From Myroides phaeus (GTDB lineage: Bacteria > Bacteroidota > Bacteroidia > Flavobacteriales > Flavobacteriaceae): DNA of 64,000 nucleotides. Both the position numbers and the translations under genes were made by a program. The notes under the pieces are model-generated. The model did not search any database, was not told the origin of the DNA, and saw nothing but the letters and a program-made list of their open reading frames with translations. The stretch covers positions 124,001 to 188,000 of the forward strand of contig NZ_CP047050.1 of NCBI RefSeq assembly GCF_009799805.1, read 5' to 3'. Below, one piece after another: positions 34,010 to 43,233 of this stretch; within the stretch, counting starts at the first letter, position 1, and every line of letters begins with the position of its first letter.

Positions 34010-35314
34010 TTAAATCATTCTCTTATTTGGCACTCTTAACAGTAAAACAAAGCCTATTGCAAAGAAAACAATTAAGAATAATATCGCATTTTGCATTTTG
34101 CCAGTTATATCACTCACCAAGCCATACATTGCCATTCCTAATACAATACCTAACTTTTCTGTTACATCATAAAAGCTAAAAAAAGAGGTTGTATCAGTTG
34201 TATCAGGAAGCAATTTAGAATATGTAGAACGAGATAATGATTGAATTCCTCCCATTACAAGCCCAACAAATCCTGCTGCAACATAAAACTCATTTGGCGT
34301 TTCAATAGTATAAGCATAAACACATATAAATATCCATAACGCATTTAAAACACAAAGCGTATAAATATTCCCTATTTTTTTTGACATCCCCGAAGTTGCA
34401 TATGCTCCAAGTATAGCCACTAATTGAATTACTAAAATACTTAATATTAACCCTGTAGTACGCTGACTATCTGTCTCCCAAGCGATTTCTTTTTCTCCAA
34501 AATAAGCAGCAATAACCATTACTGTCTGTACCGCCATACTATAAACAAAAAAAGCAACTAAATATCGTTTCAACGAACTATACCCACGTAACTCCTCCCA
34601 TACTTTCTTTAATTCTCTAAAGCCCTTAAAAAAAACGGATTTAGTTATTTTTTTATCATTCTTAAAATCTGGCAAGTATTTAAAGGTGTAGATACTAAAG
34701 CCTATCCACCAAATTCCAACTAATAAAAAAGAATAGCGCATTGCAGTCATAGCTGAATCAAAACCAAAAGTTTCGTGTTTCATTATTAACAACAAATTGA
34801 GCAATAGTAAAATGACACTTCCTACATACCCCATAGCATAGCCTTTAGCACTAATATTATCTTGTTGGTTTTGAAAGGCTATATCAGGTAAATAAGAGTT
34901 GTAAAAAACAAGACTCCCCCAAAAACCGATAAGTCCGAACATATAAAACAATAAACTGAGTAGAATATAGTCTAAGCTAAAAAAATAGAGAAGCATACAA
35001 GAAATAGATCCTATTCCACAAAAAAGCTTCATAAAGAATTTCTTATTCCCAAGGTAATCTGCTATTCCTGATAAAAATGGAGAGATGATACAAACAATTA
35101 AAAAACCAATTGCTGTGATATAACTGATAATAGACTCACTTTTAATATCAAGTCCGAAAATAAGAAAACGATCTAACTCTCTCTCCCTAAACAAAGCTCC
35201 ATAGTAGAGGGGAAAAATAGATGACGAAATAACAAGTGCATATACAGAATTAGCCCAGTCGTAAAATGCCCAAGCATTTAACAACTTCTTATCTCCTTTT
35301 ACAAATTGAGTCAT
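34010..35314 (-). CDS. MFS transporter, UMF1 (Atg22-like) family
   Basis: 434 residues from the ATG at 35314; the frame opens earlier at a TTG (35332) that would add six unlikely residues. About 12 hydrophobic helices. The N-terminus KLLNAWAFYDWANSVYALVI is the hallmark of the UMF1/Atg22-like group, as is GFWGSLVFYNSYLPDIA and GLVMGGIQSLSRSTYSKLLPDTTDTTSFFSFYDV. Yeast Atg22 exports amino acids from the vacuole; bacterial substrates are not established. It lies 48 bp past the lipoprotein promoter and ends close to it, so it is a separate unit. Confidence 0.88.
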   Translation of the reverse strand: MTQFVKGDKKLLNAWAFYDWANSVYALVISSSIFPLYYGALFRERELDRFLIFGLDIKSESIISYITAIGFLIVCIISPFLSGIADYLGNKKFFMKLFCGIGSISCMLLYFFSLDYILLSLLFYMFGLIGFWGSLVFYNSYLPDIAFQNQQDNISAKGYAMGYVGSVILLLLNLLLIMKHETFGFDSAMTAMRYSFLLVGIWWIGFSIYTFKYLPDFKNDKKITKSVFFKGFRELKKVWEELRGYSSLKRYLVAFFVYSMAVQTVMVIAAYFGEKEIAWETDSQRTTGLILSILVIQLVAILGAYATSGMSKKIGNIYTLCVLNALWIFICVYAYTIETPNEFYVAAGFVGLVMGGIQSLSRSTYSKLLPDTTDTTSFFSFYDVTEKLGIVLGMAMYGLVSDITGKMQNAILFLIVFFAIGFVLLLRVPNKRMI

Positions 35315-35334
35315 AGTACAAGTGCTTAACAAAA

Positions 35335-35364
35335 AAATAAGCTACCTAATTAGGTAGCTTATTT
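35335..35364 (-). terminator. Terminator of the M48 peptidase gene
   Basis: AAATAAGCTACC / GGTAGCTTATTT, 12-bp stem closed by TAATTA; T run on the minus strand. It overlaps the upstream leader of the MFS gene on the other side only slightly. Confidence 0.75.
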
Positions 35365-35373
35365 AATAAAATA

Positions 35374-36189
35374 TTACTTGTTGAAATATACACCAAATTT
35401 TGCAGCTTCTGCTTTTGCTTCTGGAATTAATTTTTTAAGGTTTTCAATACGCTCATGGTTACTCGGGTGAGTACTCATAAATGAAGAACCTCCATCTCCT
35501 CCTGTTTTAGCAGCCATACGAGACCAAAACTCTACAGATTCTTCTGGATTATATCCCGCAATTGCCATTAATGTTAATCCTATTTTATCAGCTTCTGTTT
35601 CATTAGCACGACTAAAAGGTAACATTCCTCCTACTTGTGATCCATATCCATAAGCTGCTGCCCAAGTTTGTTTTGCAATAGGACTTGAGTTTTGAGTTAA
35701 CAAATCAAGTGCGATTGCACCACCTTGCTGAAGCATACTTGCACTCATACGTTGTTGTCCGTGATTTGCTAATGCGTGAGATACTTCGTGCCCCATTACA
35801 GTTGCAATACCAGCATCTGTTTTACAGACTGGTAATATTCCTGTATAAAATACAATCTTACCACCAGGCATACACCAAGCGTTTAACTCTTTATTATCTA
35901 CCAAATTGTATTCCCAACGATAGTCATTTAAATAAGAACCATGACCATTTGCTGTTAACCATTTCTCGGCTGCAGCTTTAATTCTTGTTCCTACTTCTTC
36001 AATACGTTTTGCATCTTTTGTTCCTTTAACAGCTTTATTCTCTTTCAAGAAATCATCATATTGTTGGAAAGCCATAGGAAATAAATTTGCATTTGACTGA
36101 AACGCCATTGTTTTTTTTCCTGTAAAAGGATTAGTAGCACAAGCTGCCAATAATAAAGCACTACCTGCTACAAAAAATACTTTTTTCAT
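35374..36189 (-). CDS. M48 family metallopeptidase, lipoprotein (LoiP/YggG-like)
   Basis: 271 residues from the ATG at 36189, which gives a lipoprotein signal MKKVFFVAGSALLLAAC. The -7 box at 36207-36214 excludes the longer frame to 36228. The zinc motif HEVSH is in VMGHEVSHALANHG and the third ligand Glu in ANETEADKIGLTLM. VDNKELNAWCMPGGKIVFYTG is a conserved M48 block. It is probably an outer-membrane-associated zinc protease in the periplasm, related to proteins that degrade misfolded envelope proteins. Monocistronic. Confidence 0.93.
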   Translation of the reverse strand: MKKVFFVAGSALLLAACATNPFTGKKTMAFQSNANLFPMAFQQYDDFLKENKAVKGTKDAKRIEEVGTRIKAAAEKWLTANGHGSYLNDYRWEYNLVDNKELNAWCMPGGKIVFYTGILPVCKTDAGIATVMGHEVSHALANHGQQRMSASMLQQGGAIALDLLTQNSSPIAKQTWAAAYGYGSQVGGMLPFSRANETEADKIGLTLMAIAGYNPEESVEFWSRMAAKTGGDGGSSFMSTHPSNHERIENLKKLIPEAKAEAAKFGVYFNK

Positions 36190-36206
36190 ACCACCTATTT
36201 TTTTGT

Positions 36207-36214
36207 CAAAAATA
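36207..36214 (-). promoter_or_regulatory. -7 box of the M48 peptidase gene
   Basis: TATTTTTG on the minus strand, 18 bp before the ATG at 36189; lies inside the longer frame and so decides the start. Confidence 0.55.
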
Positions 36215-36431
36215 ATAGGATTTAGCAATATAAAAAACTTTTACTTCGCATTTATTATTGTCTTACTTACTCAGTATGATATCAATATCGGCAAATAATT
36301 ATCTTTAAAACACCTTTATTTAAACAAAACTGATTCATTTATAACATAATAAATATCCAAATTTGGAAATGATAACGCTTTAAACTGCAATAAATGAGAA
36401 TATCACCAAATAGTAGGCTTGCATAGTACTT

Positions 36432-36439
36432 TAATTTTG
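36432..36439 (+). promoter_or_regulatory. -7 box of the hydrolase-msrB operon
   Basis: TAATTTTG, 30 bp before the ATG at 36469; leader about 24 nt. Confidence 0.5.
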
Positions 36440-36468
36440 TAATTTTACAGCATTACAAGATTATTATA

Positions 36469-37341
36469 ATGCAAAATCAAAAAACAAAACAATCGCTTGA
36501 AATACCTAAAAGCATAATAGTAATAGGAAAAACACTACAACTATTTTCAAATAATTTAGCAACTCGTTTTGCTCAAAATTTATTTATTACTCCTCTTAAA
36601 TTTAAACCACCAAAAAGAGAGAAGGAAATGCTTGATAAAAGTGTTGTAACTGAAATAGCTGTACCTAAATTAAAGAAAGATATTTTTGTATACCAATATG
36701 GTACAAATAAAGCTGCTACGAAAAAAGCTCTTTTGATTCACGGATGGAATGGTAGAGGTACGCAATTAATCACAATAGCTAATATGCTAATGAGACAGGG
36801 CTATGACATCGTAAGTTTTGATGCACCTGGACACGGGAAATCGCCAAAAACGAAAACAAATATGACTGAATTTATTGCTTCTGCCTTTGAAGTAGAAAAA
36901 CAATTCGGTCCCTTTGATTTAGTAATCGGACACTCTCTTGGCGGAATGACTACTATGAATGCTTTAAAAGATGGCTTTAAAGCTAAAAAAGCAGTAATCA
37001 TTGGAAGTGGTGACGTGGTTGAAGATGTAATAGATGACTTCGTTGAACAAATTAAACTAAAACCAGTTATTTCTAAATTAATTAAACAACGTTTTGAGAA
37101 ACAGTTTAATCAAACAATGGAAAGCTATTGCGTACACAATGCTGCTAAAACAATTAAAATACCTCTATTGATCATACACGACGAAGATGATTTAGATGTA
37201 CCCGTAAAGGCTGCTTATCAAATTAAAAAGAATGCTGTTGACGCACAATTAATGGTAACACAGACTTTAGGTCATAGAAAGATTCTTGGTGATAAAAAAG
37301 TAATAGAAAGAATTAAAGACTTTATTCAAGATATAGAATAA
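36469..37341 (+). CDS. Alpha/beta hydrolase
   Basis: 290 residues. The hydrolase fold begins after about 75 N-terminal residues: [13 protein letters not shown] (oxyanion loop), [16 protein letters not shown], nucleophile elbow [15 protein letters not shown], acid in [12 protein letters not shown] and a histidine in [13 protein letters not shown]. Substrate unknown. The extended N-terminus contains a weakly amphipathic helix but no signal peptide. Its stop codon shares one base with the msrB ATG (TAATG), so the two genes are translationally coupled. Confidence 0.87.
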   Translation: MQNQKTKQSLEIPKSIIVIGKTLQLFSNNLATRFAQNLFITPLKFKPPKREKEMLDKSVVTEIAVPKLKKDIFVYQYGTNKAATKKALLIHGWNGRGTQLITIANMLMRQGYDIVSFDAPGHGKSPKTKTNMTEFIASAFEVEKQFGPFDLVIGHSLGGMTTMNALKDGFKAKKAVIIGSGDVVEDVIDDFVEQIKLKPVISKLIKQRFEKQFNQTMESYCVHNAAKTIKIPLLIIHDEDDLDVPVKAAYQIKKNAVDAQLMVTQTLGHRKILGDKKVIERIKDFIQDIE

Positions 37342-37817
37342 TGAAATATTACCTTTTCTTATTTATGATATTATCTTTGATAGCTTGTAAAAACACAACG
37401 TATCAAAATACACCAATTATGAAGAAAGATACAACTACGACTGAAGAACAATGGCAACAAGCATTGACTCCAGAACAATACTATGTATTAAGACAAAAGG
37501 GTACAGAAAGACCTTTTACAGGAGAGTACAATGATTTATTTGAAAAAGGAAGCTATCACTGTGCTGGATGTAATCAAAAACTTTTTGATTCGGACACTAA
37601 ATTTGATAGTCACTGTGGTTGGCCTTCATTTGACAAAGCAATCAAAGGTTCTGTTGAATATATTAGAGATACAACTCACGGTATGATTAGAACGGAAGTT
37701 GTCTGCTCTACTTGCCACGGGCACTTAGGTCACGTATTTCCTGATGGTCCACAAGAAACAACTGGCGAAAGATATTGTATGAATTCAATTTCTTTAAAGT
37801 TCGTTTCAGAAAAATAA
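37341..37817 (+). CDS. msrB: Peptide-methionine (R)-S-oxide reductase, lipoprotein
   Basis: 158 residues: a lipoprotein signal ([16 protein letters not shown]) followed by a complete MsrB domain. Zinc-binding CxxC pairs are CAGCN and CSTCHGH, and the catalytic Cys lies in [21 protein letters not shown] and [11 protein letters not shown] are family signatures. It reduces the R-epimer of methionine sulfoxide. The lipobox places it in the envelope, suggesting repair of periplasmic or surface proteins. It is cotranscribed with the upstream hydrolase. Confidence 0.95.
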   Translation: MKYYLFLFMILSLIACKNTTYQNTPIMKKDTTTTEEQWQQALTPEQYYVLRQKGTERPFTGEYNDLFEKGSYHCAGCNQKLFDSDTKFDSHCGWPSFDKAIKGSVEYIRDTTHGMIRTEVVCSTCHGHLGHVFPDGPQETTGERYCMNSISLKFVSEK

Positions 37818-37830
37818 CATTATTTCTTAC

Positions 37831-37878
37831 AAAACAGAGATTAATATAGTAGTCTACTATATTAATCTCTGTTTTTTT
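37831..37878 (+). terminator. Terminator of the hydrolase-msrB operon
   Basis: AAAACAGAGATTAATATAGT / ACTATATTAATCTCTGTTTT, a 20-bp perfect stem with a short AGTCT loop, followed by eight Ts. Confidence 0.88.
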
Positions 37879-38529
37879 TGCATCATAACTGTATTATCTA
37901 CTTAGTAAATGAGATTAACTATAAATCATTACCAAAATAAGAAATACAAACTTTCGTTCTTCTCATAAGATTATTAAAGCTCTTTACACTACATTTCTTC
38001 TAAGTAAAAAACATTATACACAAGTCTATTTATCTTAGATAATTAAAGAATAATCTATTTTCTTTAATTAAAACTTTTCTCTTTTTGACTAAAAACAGTC
38101 TAAAAAAACCTTTTTTCAACTCATTTTAGCTAAAAAAGTAGTAAAAAAGACTTACTTATCATCGCTATATAAAAAACAGAAATAACAAACTATAAACCAA
38201 CAACTTACGTAATTAAAAGAAAAACACCTCCTCAAATCCAGATAGATAACTAACCCTAACATTTACAAGGCTTAGAGCACTATTGTCTGACAATCATCCG
38301 ACTATTGTCCGACATTACTGAGCTGAGAAACATTTTGTCGAACAATAGTCGGACAATACTCAGAGCATTGTCCAACGAAACTATAATTTCCTTACTAAAA
38401 TACACACTTACAAAATAAAGTATTGACTTTTTTCAATGTAAAAATGATGCTTTTATATTAATACAGAAAAGTATTTTATTGAGTCTTTAGAGTAAGAGAA
38501 GAACTCTCAAAAGGAAATTAAAAATCTCT
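37879..38529. other. Long gene-free AT-rich gap carrying a palindromic dispersed element
   Basis: No ORF of coding appearance in either strand between msrB and birA. The only structured part is at about 38261-38380, listed separately. The remainder is AT-rich with runs of A and T and no recognisable RNA gene; it lacks the conserved blocks of RNase P RNA, tmRNA or SRP RNA. Confidence 0.6.
38261..38380 (+). repeat. Dispersed palindromic element, copy A
   Basis: Begins ATTTACAAGGCTT (38261-38273). Arms CCGACTATTGTCCGACA (38298-38314) and TGTCGAACAATAGTCGG (38336-38352) pair at 16 of 17 positions around a 21-nt loop holding TACTGAGCTGA (38316-38326). Extra copies of ATTGTC/GACAAT flank the stem. 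Copy B at 62091-62213 has the same blocks in the same order on the opposite strand. Function unknown. Confidence 0.7.
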
Positions 38530-39261
38530 TTAATACAACATTTTTATTTCTTTCATCCCAAATTCTTGAATGCTATCATCCTCTAACTGAATACAAAGCA
38601 ATCCATATTTAGTTACTCCTTTTATAATACCCATAAAACGAGTATTATCAATATTTTCAAATACGGTAGGCGTATTTATACGATATAAATGAGAATGGTA
38701 TTCGTCCCATAAAAAGTCACCACCTTTACTAAGATATTGTTCGCTATAATATTTCAATTCATTCACTATAGTATATAAGAGAACATCTTTATCAGTTTTA
38801 TCACCAGTTAACTTAAATATTGAACTTGCTTGTGGAAAATCATCAAAGCTTTCTTGATTAACATTGACACCTATACCGACAATAGATTGAGTCTCTCCAT
38901 TAGCTTTAATGATGTTCTCTATCAATATGCCACATATTTTCTTATTATATGACAAAATGTCGTTTGGCCATTTTATATAAAATGGCAGGTTATAAGTTTT
39001 TTTTAAAGCTTGATAAACACTCAAAGCGACCATCACGTTTAAATCAAAAACGTATTCTGGAGAAGACAAGATATCCTTCATTAAAACACTAAAGCTTAGA
39101 CTACTACCCACTTCAGAAGTCCAAGTACTTCCCCTTTGTCCTTTACCAGCGAATTGATTTTCTGCCGAAACAACGGTGAGGTTTTCTAAGTTAGAAACTG
39201 TAAGTAAGTCTTTCAAATAGGTATTAGTAGACCCTATGGCATCGAGTTTGATAATATTCAT
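38530..39261 (-). CDS. birA: Biotin--[acetyl-CoA-carboxylase] ligase
   Basis: 243 residues, a short (no HTH domain) biotin protein ligase. The family begins IIKLDAIGSTNTYLKDL as here. AGKGQRGSTWTSEVGSSLSFS is the biotinyl-AMP loop, followed by YIKWPNDILSYNKKICGILIEN. A small C-terminal SH3-like domain ends the protein. It activates biotin and attaches it to the biotin carboxyl carrier protein of acetyl-CoA carboxylase, so it works with accA of this window. Without the HTH it cannot be a repressor. It diverges from rsfS with overlapping promoters. Confidence 0.95.
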   Translation of the reverse strand: MNIIKLDAIGSTNTYLKDLLTVSNLENLTVVSAENQFAGKGQRGSTWTSEVGSSLSFSVLMKDILSSPEYVFDLNVMVALSVYQALKKTYNLPFYIKWPNDILSYNKKICGILIENIIKANGETQSIVGIGVNVNQESFDDFPQASSIFKLTGDKTDKDVLLYTIVNELKYYSEQYLSKGGDFLWDEYHSHLYRINTPTVFENIDNTRFMGIIKGVTKYGLLCIQLEDDSIQEFGMKEIKMLY

Positions 39262-39296
39262 ACAAAATTATTATAGTCTATTCAGAACGGTTTCAT

Positions 39297-39316
39297 TATA
39301 TTTGGAACCAAATTTA
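39297..39316. promoter_or_regulatory. Overlapping divergent promoters of rsfS-ftsH and birA
   Basis: Plus-strand -7 TATATTTG (39297-39304) and minus-strand -7 TAAATTTG (39309-39316) face each other across GAAC, giving a near-symmetric 20-bp sequence. Start points would be near 39310 (right) and 39303 (left), so polymerase cannot occupy both at once. Confidence 0.6.
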
Positions 39317-39359
39317 GCTAACATTACATTTAATCGCGAATAAATAAGAAATAAAATAA

Positions 39360-39731
39360 ATGGCAGACAAGAATATCAACAACGACGAATTGATCGCAAA
39401 CATTATCAAAGGAATTGAATCAGTTAAAGGAGAGAACATTAAAATATTAGACTTAAGAGAGATTGACAATACTCCTTGTGATTATTTCATTATTTGTGAG
39501 GGAAATTCAAACACACAAGTCAATGCCATAGCTGGTGCTACACAAAAAATAGTATCAAAAGAACTTCACGACAAACCTTGGCATATCGAAGGTGAAGTAC
39601 AAGCAGAGTGGATATTAATGGATTATGTAAATGTTGTAGTTCATGTATTTCAAAAACATATACGTGAATACTATAACATCGAAAGTCTATGGGGAGATGC
39701 TAAAATCACCACTGTTGAAAGCCAATATTAA
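39360..39731 (+). CDS. rsfS: Ribosome silencing factor RsfS
   Basis: 123 residues, the RsfS/DUF143/Iojap family. Typical features: the N-terminal IIKGIESVKGENIKILDLREI, DYFIICEGNSNTQVNAIA, KPWHIEGEVQAEWILMDYVNVVVHVF and EYYNIESLWGDA. It binds ribosomal protein uL14 and blocks subunit joining in starvation. It is followed 18 bp later by ftsH in the same operon, an arrangement I expect in Flavobacteriia. Confidence 0.95.
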   Translation: MADKNINNDELIANIIKGIESVKGENIKILDLREIDNTPCDYFIICEGNSNTQVNAIAGATQKIVSKELHDKPWHIEGEVQAEWILMDYVNVVVHVFQKHIREYYNIESLWGDAKITTVESQY

Positions 39732-39749
39732 TCACTAAAATTATTTTTC

Positions 39750-41714
39750 ATGTCTGATAATATGAAACCTAATCCAAAAAAATCAAGATTTAATCCTTGG
39801 ATACTTTATGGAAGTCTCTTAGTGATTATTCTTGTAATTAACTTCCTGACTAATGGAAGTAATTTTGGAGACTCAAGACAATTGGGTTTATCAAAATTAT
39901 ATGACTATTTAGAACAGGGATATGTAGAAAAAGTTGATTTCAATCGCACAGTAGCAAAAGTTTATTTAACTGAAGAAGCGTTACAACAAGAGGAATTCAA
40001 AGATTTACAAAAGAAAAGTATCCTTGGTAAAGGAAACACAGGACCACAATTCCTAACTGACATTGGTAATTCTGAGATTTTTCAAACGAAGCTTGACAAA
40101 GCTAAAAGTGAAGATAAATTAGTAGAATATAAATCAGAACCTGACAGTAATTGGGGAGACTTATTAATTAGCTTCTTGCCGATTGTTATCATCATAGGTT
40201 TCTGGTTATTTATGATGAGAAGAATGTCTGGTGGCGGTGGCGCTGGTGGCGGTGGCCAAATCTTTTCGATTGGTAAATCTAAAGCAAAACTTTTTGATGA
40301 GAAAAACGACATCAGAGTAAGCTTTAAAGATGTTGCAGGATTGGAAGGGGCTAAAGAAGAAATTGTAGAAATTGTAGAATTTCTTAAAAACCCAGAAAAA
40401 TATACTTCTATTGGAGGTAAAATTCCAAAAGGAGCTCTTTTAGTAGGACCTCCAGGTACTGGTAAGACATTATTAGCGAAAGCGGTTGCAGGTGAAGCGA
40501 AAGTTCCTTTCTTTTCACTTTCTGGTTCTGACTTCGTTGAAATGTTTGTAGGAGTTGGTGCTTCTCGTGTAAGAGACTTGTTTAAACAAGCGAAAGAAAA
40601 ATCTCCTTCAATTATCTTTATTGATGAGATTGATGCTGTTGGTCGTGCACGTGGTAAAAGCAACTTCTCTGGTTCAAACGACGAAAGAGAAAACACATTA
40701 AACCAATTATTAACAGAAATGGATGGTTTTGGTTCTAATACTAATGTTATTGTATTAGCTGCAACTAACCGTGCTGAAATATTGGATAAAGCTCTTTTAA
40801 GAGCAGGACGTTTTGACAGACAAATTTATGTTGATCTACCAGACGTTAAAGAACGTGAAGCTATCTTCAACGTTCACTTAAGAAACATTAAAAAAGTAGA
40901 TAACTTAGATATTGATTTCTTATCTAAACAAACTCCAGGATTCTCTGGTGCTGATATTGCCAATGTTTGTAATGAGGCTGCATTAACTGCTGCTCGTAAA
41001 GACAAAAAGCAAGTTGATATGCAAGATTTCCTTGATGCAGTTGACCGTATCATTGGTGGTTTAGAAAAGAAAAACAAAATTATCTCTCCAGAAGAAAAAT
41101 ATGCTATCGCTATTCATGAGGCTGGACACGCTACTGTAAGTTGGATGTGTGAACATGCTGCTCCATTAGTAAAAGTAACAATCGTTCCTCGTGGACAAAG
41201 TTTAGGTGCTGCTTGGTACTTACCTGCGGAAAGACAAATCGTTAGAACAGAACAAATGTTAGACGAGATGTGTGCTACAATGGGAGGACGTGCTGCTGAA
41301 AAAATTATCTTTGATAAAATATCAACTGGTGCATTAAGCGACTTAGAGAAAGTAACTAAACAAGCAAAAGCAATGGTTACCATCTACGGATTGAATGAAA
41401 AATTAGGAAATATTACTTACTATGATTCATCAGGACAAAATGAATACGGTTTTGGTAAACCATATTCTGAAGAAACTGCAAGAATCATTGACCAAGAGAT
41501 TTCATCTTTAATTGAAGGACAGTACGAACGTGCACAATCTATCTTATCTCAAAACAGAGAAAAGTTAATTCAATTAGCTGATTTACTTTGTGAAAAAGAA
41601 GTAATCTTTAAACAAGACTTAGAAGATATATTTGGCAAACGCCCATTTGACAAAGAAGGGGCAGTTGAAATAAATATCTCAGAAGAAAACAAACCCGAGC
41701 AAACAGAAGAATAA
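39750..41714 (+). CDS. ftsH: ATP-dependent zinc metalloprotease FtsH
   Basis: 654 residues. Two membrane helices (about 15-36 and 128-150) flank a short periplasmic domain; a glycine-rich linker (GGGGAGGGGQ) follows. The AAA module has Walker A VGPPGTGKTLLAKA, Walker B IIFIDEIDAVGRAR and SRH motifs. The M41 protease has the zinc motif HEAGH and third ligand Asp in TGALSDLEKVTK. It degrades misfolded membrane proteins and regulatory proteins; in other bacteria it controls LpxC and phospholipid balance, which fits the lipid genes next door. Confidence 0.97.
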   Translation: MSDNMKPNPKKSRFNPWILYGSLLVIILVINFLTNGSNFGDSRQLGLSKLYDYLEQGYVEKVDFNRTVAKVYLTEEALQQEEFKDLQKKSILGKGNTGPQFLTDIGNSEIFQTKLDKAKSEDKLVEYKSEPDSNWGDLLISFLPIVIIIGFWLFMMRRMSGGGGAGGGGQIFSIGKSKAKLFDEKNDIRVSFKDVAGLEGAKEEIVEIVEFLKNPEKYTSIGGKIPKGALLVGPPGTGKTLLAKAVAGEAKVPFFSLSGSDFVEMFVGVGASRVRDLFKQAKEKSPSIIFIDEIDAVGRARGKSNFSGSNDERENTLNQLLTEMDGFGSNTNVIVLAATNRAEILDKALLRAGRFDRQIYVDLPDVKEREAIFNVHLRNIKKVDNLDIDFLSKQTPGFSGADIANVCNEAALTAARKDKKQVDMQDFLDAVDRIIGGLEKKNKIISPEEKYAIAIHEAGHATVSWMCEHAAPLVKVTIVPRGQSLGAAWYLPAERQIVRTEQMLDEMCATMGGRAAEKIIFDKISTGALSDLEKVTKQAKAMVTIYGLNEKLGNITYYDSSGQNEYGFGKPYSEETARIIDQEISSLIEGQYERAQSILSQNREKLIQLADLLCEKEVIFKQDLEDIFGKRPFDKEGAVEINISEENKPEQTEE

Positions 41715-41739
41715 TCTTCTACATAAAGCACAAATACTA

Positions 41740-41780
41740 AAAATCTTAACCTAAAGGCAACTTTAAGTTAAGATTTTTTT
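41740..41780 (+). terminator. Terminator of rsfS-ftsH
   Basis: AAAATCTTAAC ... GTTAAGATTTT, 11-bp stem with a further inner AAAG/CTTT pairing and T run. The -7 box of the next operon begins at 41781, directly after the T run. Confidence 0.82.
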
Positions 41781-41788
41781 TATCTTTG
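41781..41788 (+). promoter_or_regulatory. -7 box of the LUD-cdsA-psd-acbP-sod operon
   Basis: TATCTTTG directly after the ftsH terminator T run, 41 bp before the first ATG of the operon. Confidence 0.5.
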
Positions 41789-41828
41789 AATACTTATAAC
41801 CAAATTATTTCATCGGAGTAAAGTTGAC

Positions 41829-42440
41829 ATGAATTTTTTAAAGAAATTAATTAAAGTTTTTCAGCCTTCAGTTCCTGAAGTAGAGCAGTCTACTCCAGAA
41901 AGAAGTCAGTATCTTCCAGAGGAGAAGATGCCGGTAGATGAACTATTTACTGTTAATTTTAAAGAAAATGGTGGAAAGTTTCTTTATTGTGAATCAAATG
42001 AAGATTTAACAGAAACTTTTGTAAATATACTTTTAGAAAATGACTGGTTTGAAACAGAAGCATTAAGCTATGAAACACAGTTATATCCTCTTTTAGATGA
42101 AAATAACGTTAAGTATATCAACGTTAAACAACCTACATTCTTTTTCTCTACGTGCGAGAGTTTAATTGCTGAAGATGGCTCTATACTATTCTCTGGTAAA
42201 CAATTAAAAGATAACAAAGCACACCATTTACCTTTAAACTTGATTATAATAGCTAAAACAAGTCAAATAACAAGAACTAAAAGTGATGGCCTGCGAGAAA
42301 TAAAACGAAAATACGGAAGTGCACTACCAAGCAATATCACAGCCTTCAACTGCTTTAAAGAAGCACCTGTTGAAGCGGATTTCCTTAGCTATGGTAGATC
42401 GCCTAAAAATTTATACCTATTACTTTTAGAAGATTTATAA
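41829..42440 (+). CDS. LUD-domain protein (LutC/YkgG-like)
   Basis: 203 residues. The region from about 60 has the LUD pattern: FFFSTCESLIAEDGSILFSG (the strand-loop with the acidic cluster), LPLNLIIIAKTSQITRTKSDGLREIKRKYG and ALPSNITAF. The first 40 residues are variable and polar. Better-known LutC proteins take part in L-lactate oxidation with LutA and LutB, neither of which is here; lone copies before cdsA have no proven function. First gene of the operon; its stop is 1 bp from the cdsA ATG. Confidence 0.8.
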   Translation: MNFLKKLIKVFQPSVPEVEQSTPERSQYLPEEKMPVDELFTVNFKENGGKFLYCESNEDLTETFVNILLENDWFETEALSYETQLYPLLDENNVKYINVKQPTFFFSTCESLIAEDGSILFSGKQLKDNKAHHLPLNLIIIAKTSQITRTKSDGLREIKRKYGSALPSNITAFNCFKEAPVEADFLSYGRSPKNLYLLLLEDL

Positions 42441-42441
42441 T

Positions 42442-43230
42442 ATGTCAGAATCAGTTACTCGTGCAATATCAGGTGTAATCTACATTGCGCTATTGATAGG
42501 AGCAACTCTATACTCTCCCCTTACTTTTGAAATCCTTTTCGGTTTCTTTATGTTTGTTGCTTCTTTTGAATTTGCAAAACTTATAAAGTTACCTAAGTCC
42601 TTATCTATGATAATAGCTTTAATAGCTATTTCGTGTGTGTTTTGGGACAGAGATATTATGCCTATAAATGCTATCGCAATCTTTGCTGTAGTAATCTTAT
42701 TAGCCTTATTAGCGGAATTATTCACTACACGAAAACCTAATAGATCATTCCCTATTAAAATCATAATCTTTTTAGGTTACATTATAGCAACTTTTACAGC
42801 TATATTATATCTACCTTTCGTTAGAGGTGAATATACCCCTAATATTATAATTGGAATGATGATTTTAATATGGACAAATGATACATTTGCCTATATCGTT
42901 GGAAAGAAAATTGGGAGAAATAAACTATTTGAAAGAATTTCACCAAAGAAAACTATTGAGGGTTTTGTAGGTGGTTTAGTGTTCAGTATCATAGCAAGTA
43001 TCATATTAAGTCAATTTTTTGACTTTTTTAGTATGATAGTTTGGATAAGTAGTGCTATTTTTGTCAGCATTTTTGGAACCATTGGTGATTTAGTAGAATC
43101 ACACTTCAAAAGAGAAGCTGGTGTCAAAGATAGCGGTTCAATAATGCCAGGTCATGGTGGTATATTAGATCGCCTTGACAGTGTTATATTTGTAGCACCA
43201 TTTTTGTATTTAATTTATCAAATATTATAA
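42442..43230 (+). CDS. cdsA: Phosphatidate cytidylyltransferase
   Basis: 262 residues with about eight membrane helices. The CDP-diglyceride synthetase signature is KRKxAGVKDxGxxxPGHGGxxDRxD, here SHFKREAGVKDSGSIMPGHGGILDRLDS at the end (positions about 227-250). It also has SPKKTIEGFVGGL. It makes CDP-diacylglycerol from phosphatidate and CTP at the inner membrane, the branch point for phosphatidylserine and phosphatidylethanolamine. It is followed 3 bp later by psd. Confidence 0.95.
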   Translation: MSESVTRAISGVIYIALLIGATLYSPLTFEILFGFFMFVASFEFAKLIKLPKSLSMIIALIAISCVFWDRDIMPINAIAIFAVVILLALLAELFTTRKPNRSFPIKIIIFLGYIIATFTAILYLPFVRGEYTPNIIIGMMILIWTNDTFAYIVGKKIGRNKLFERISPKKTIEGFVGGLVFSIIASIILSQFFDFFSMIVWISSAIFVSIFGTIGDLVESHFKREAGVKDSGSIMPGHGGILDRLDSVIFVAPFLYLIYQIL

Positions 43231-43233
43231 CCT

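Noticed and set aside
37879..38260. Possible structured RNA gene (RNase P, tmRNA, SRP) in the msrB-birA gap
   Set aside because: None of the universally conserved blocks of these RNAs are present; the region is plain AT-rich sequence.
39263..39270. TAATTTTG as the birA -7 box
   Set aside because: Only 1 bp from the start codon; the box at 39309-39316 gives a normal leader.
40082..40696. Minus-strand open frame of 204 codons opposite ftsH
   Set aside because: Shadow of ftsH in an antisense frame; composition is the reverse of the coding strand.
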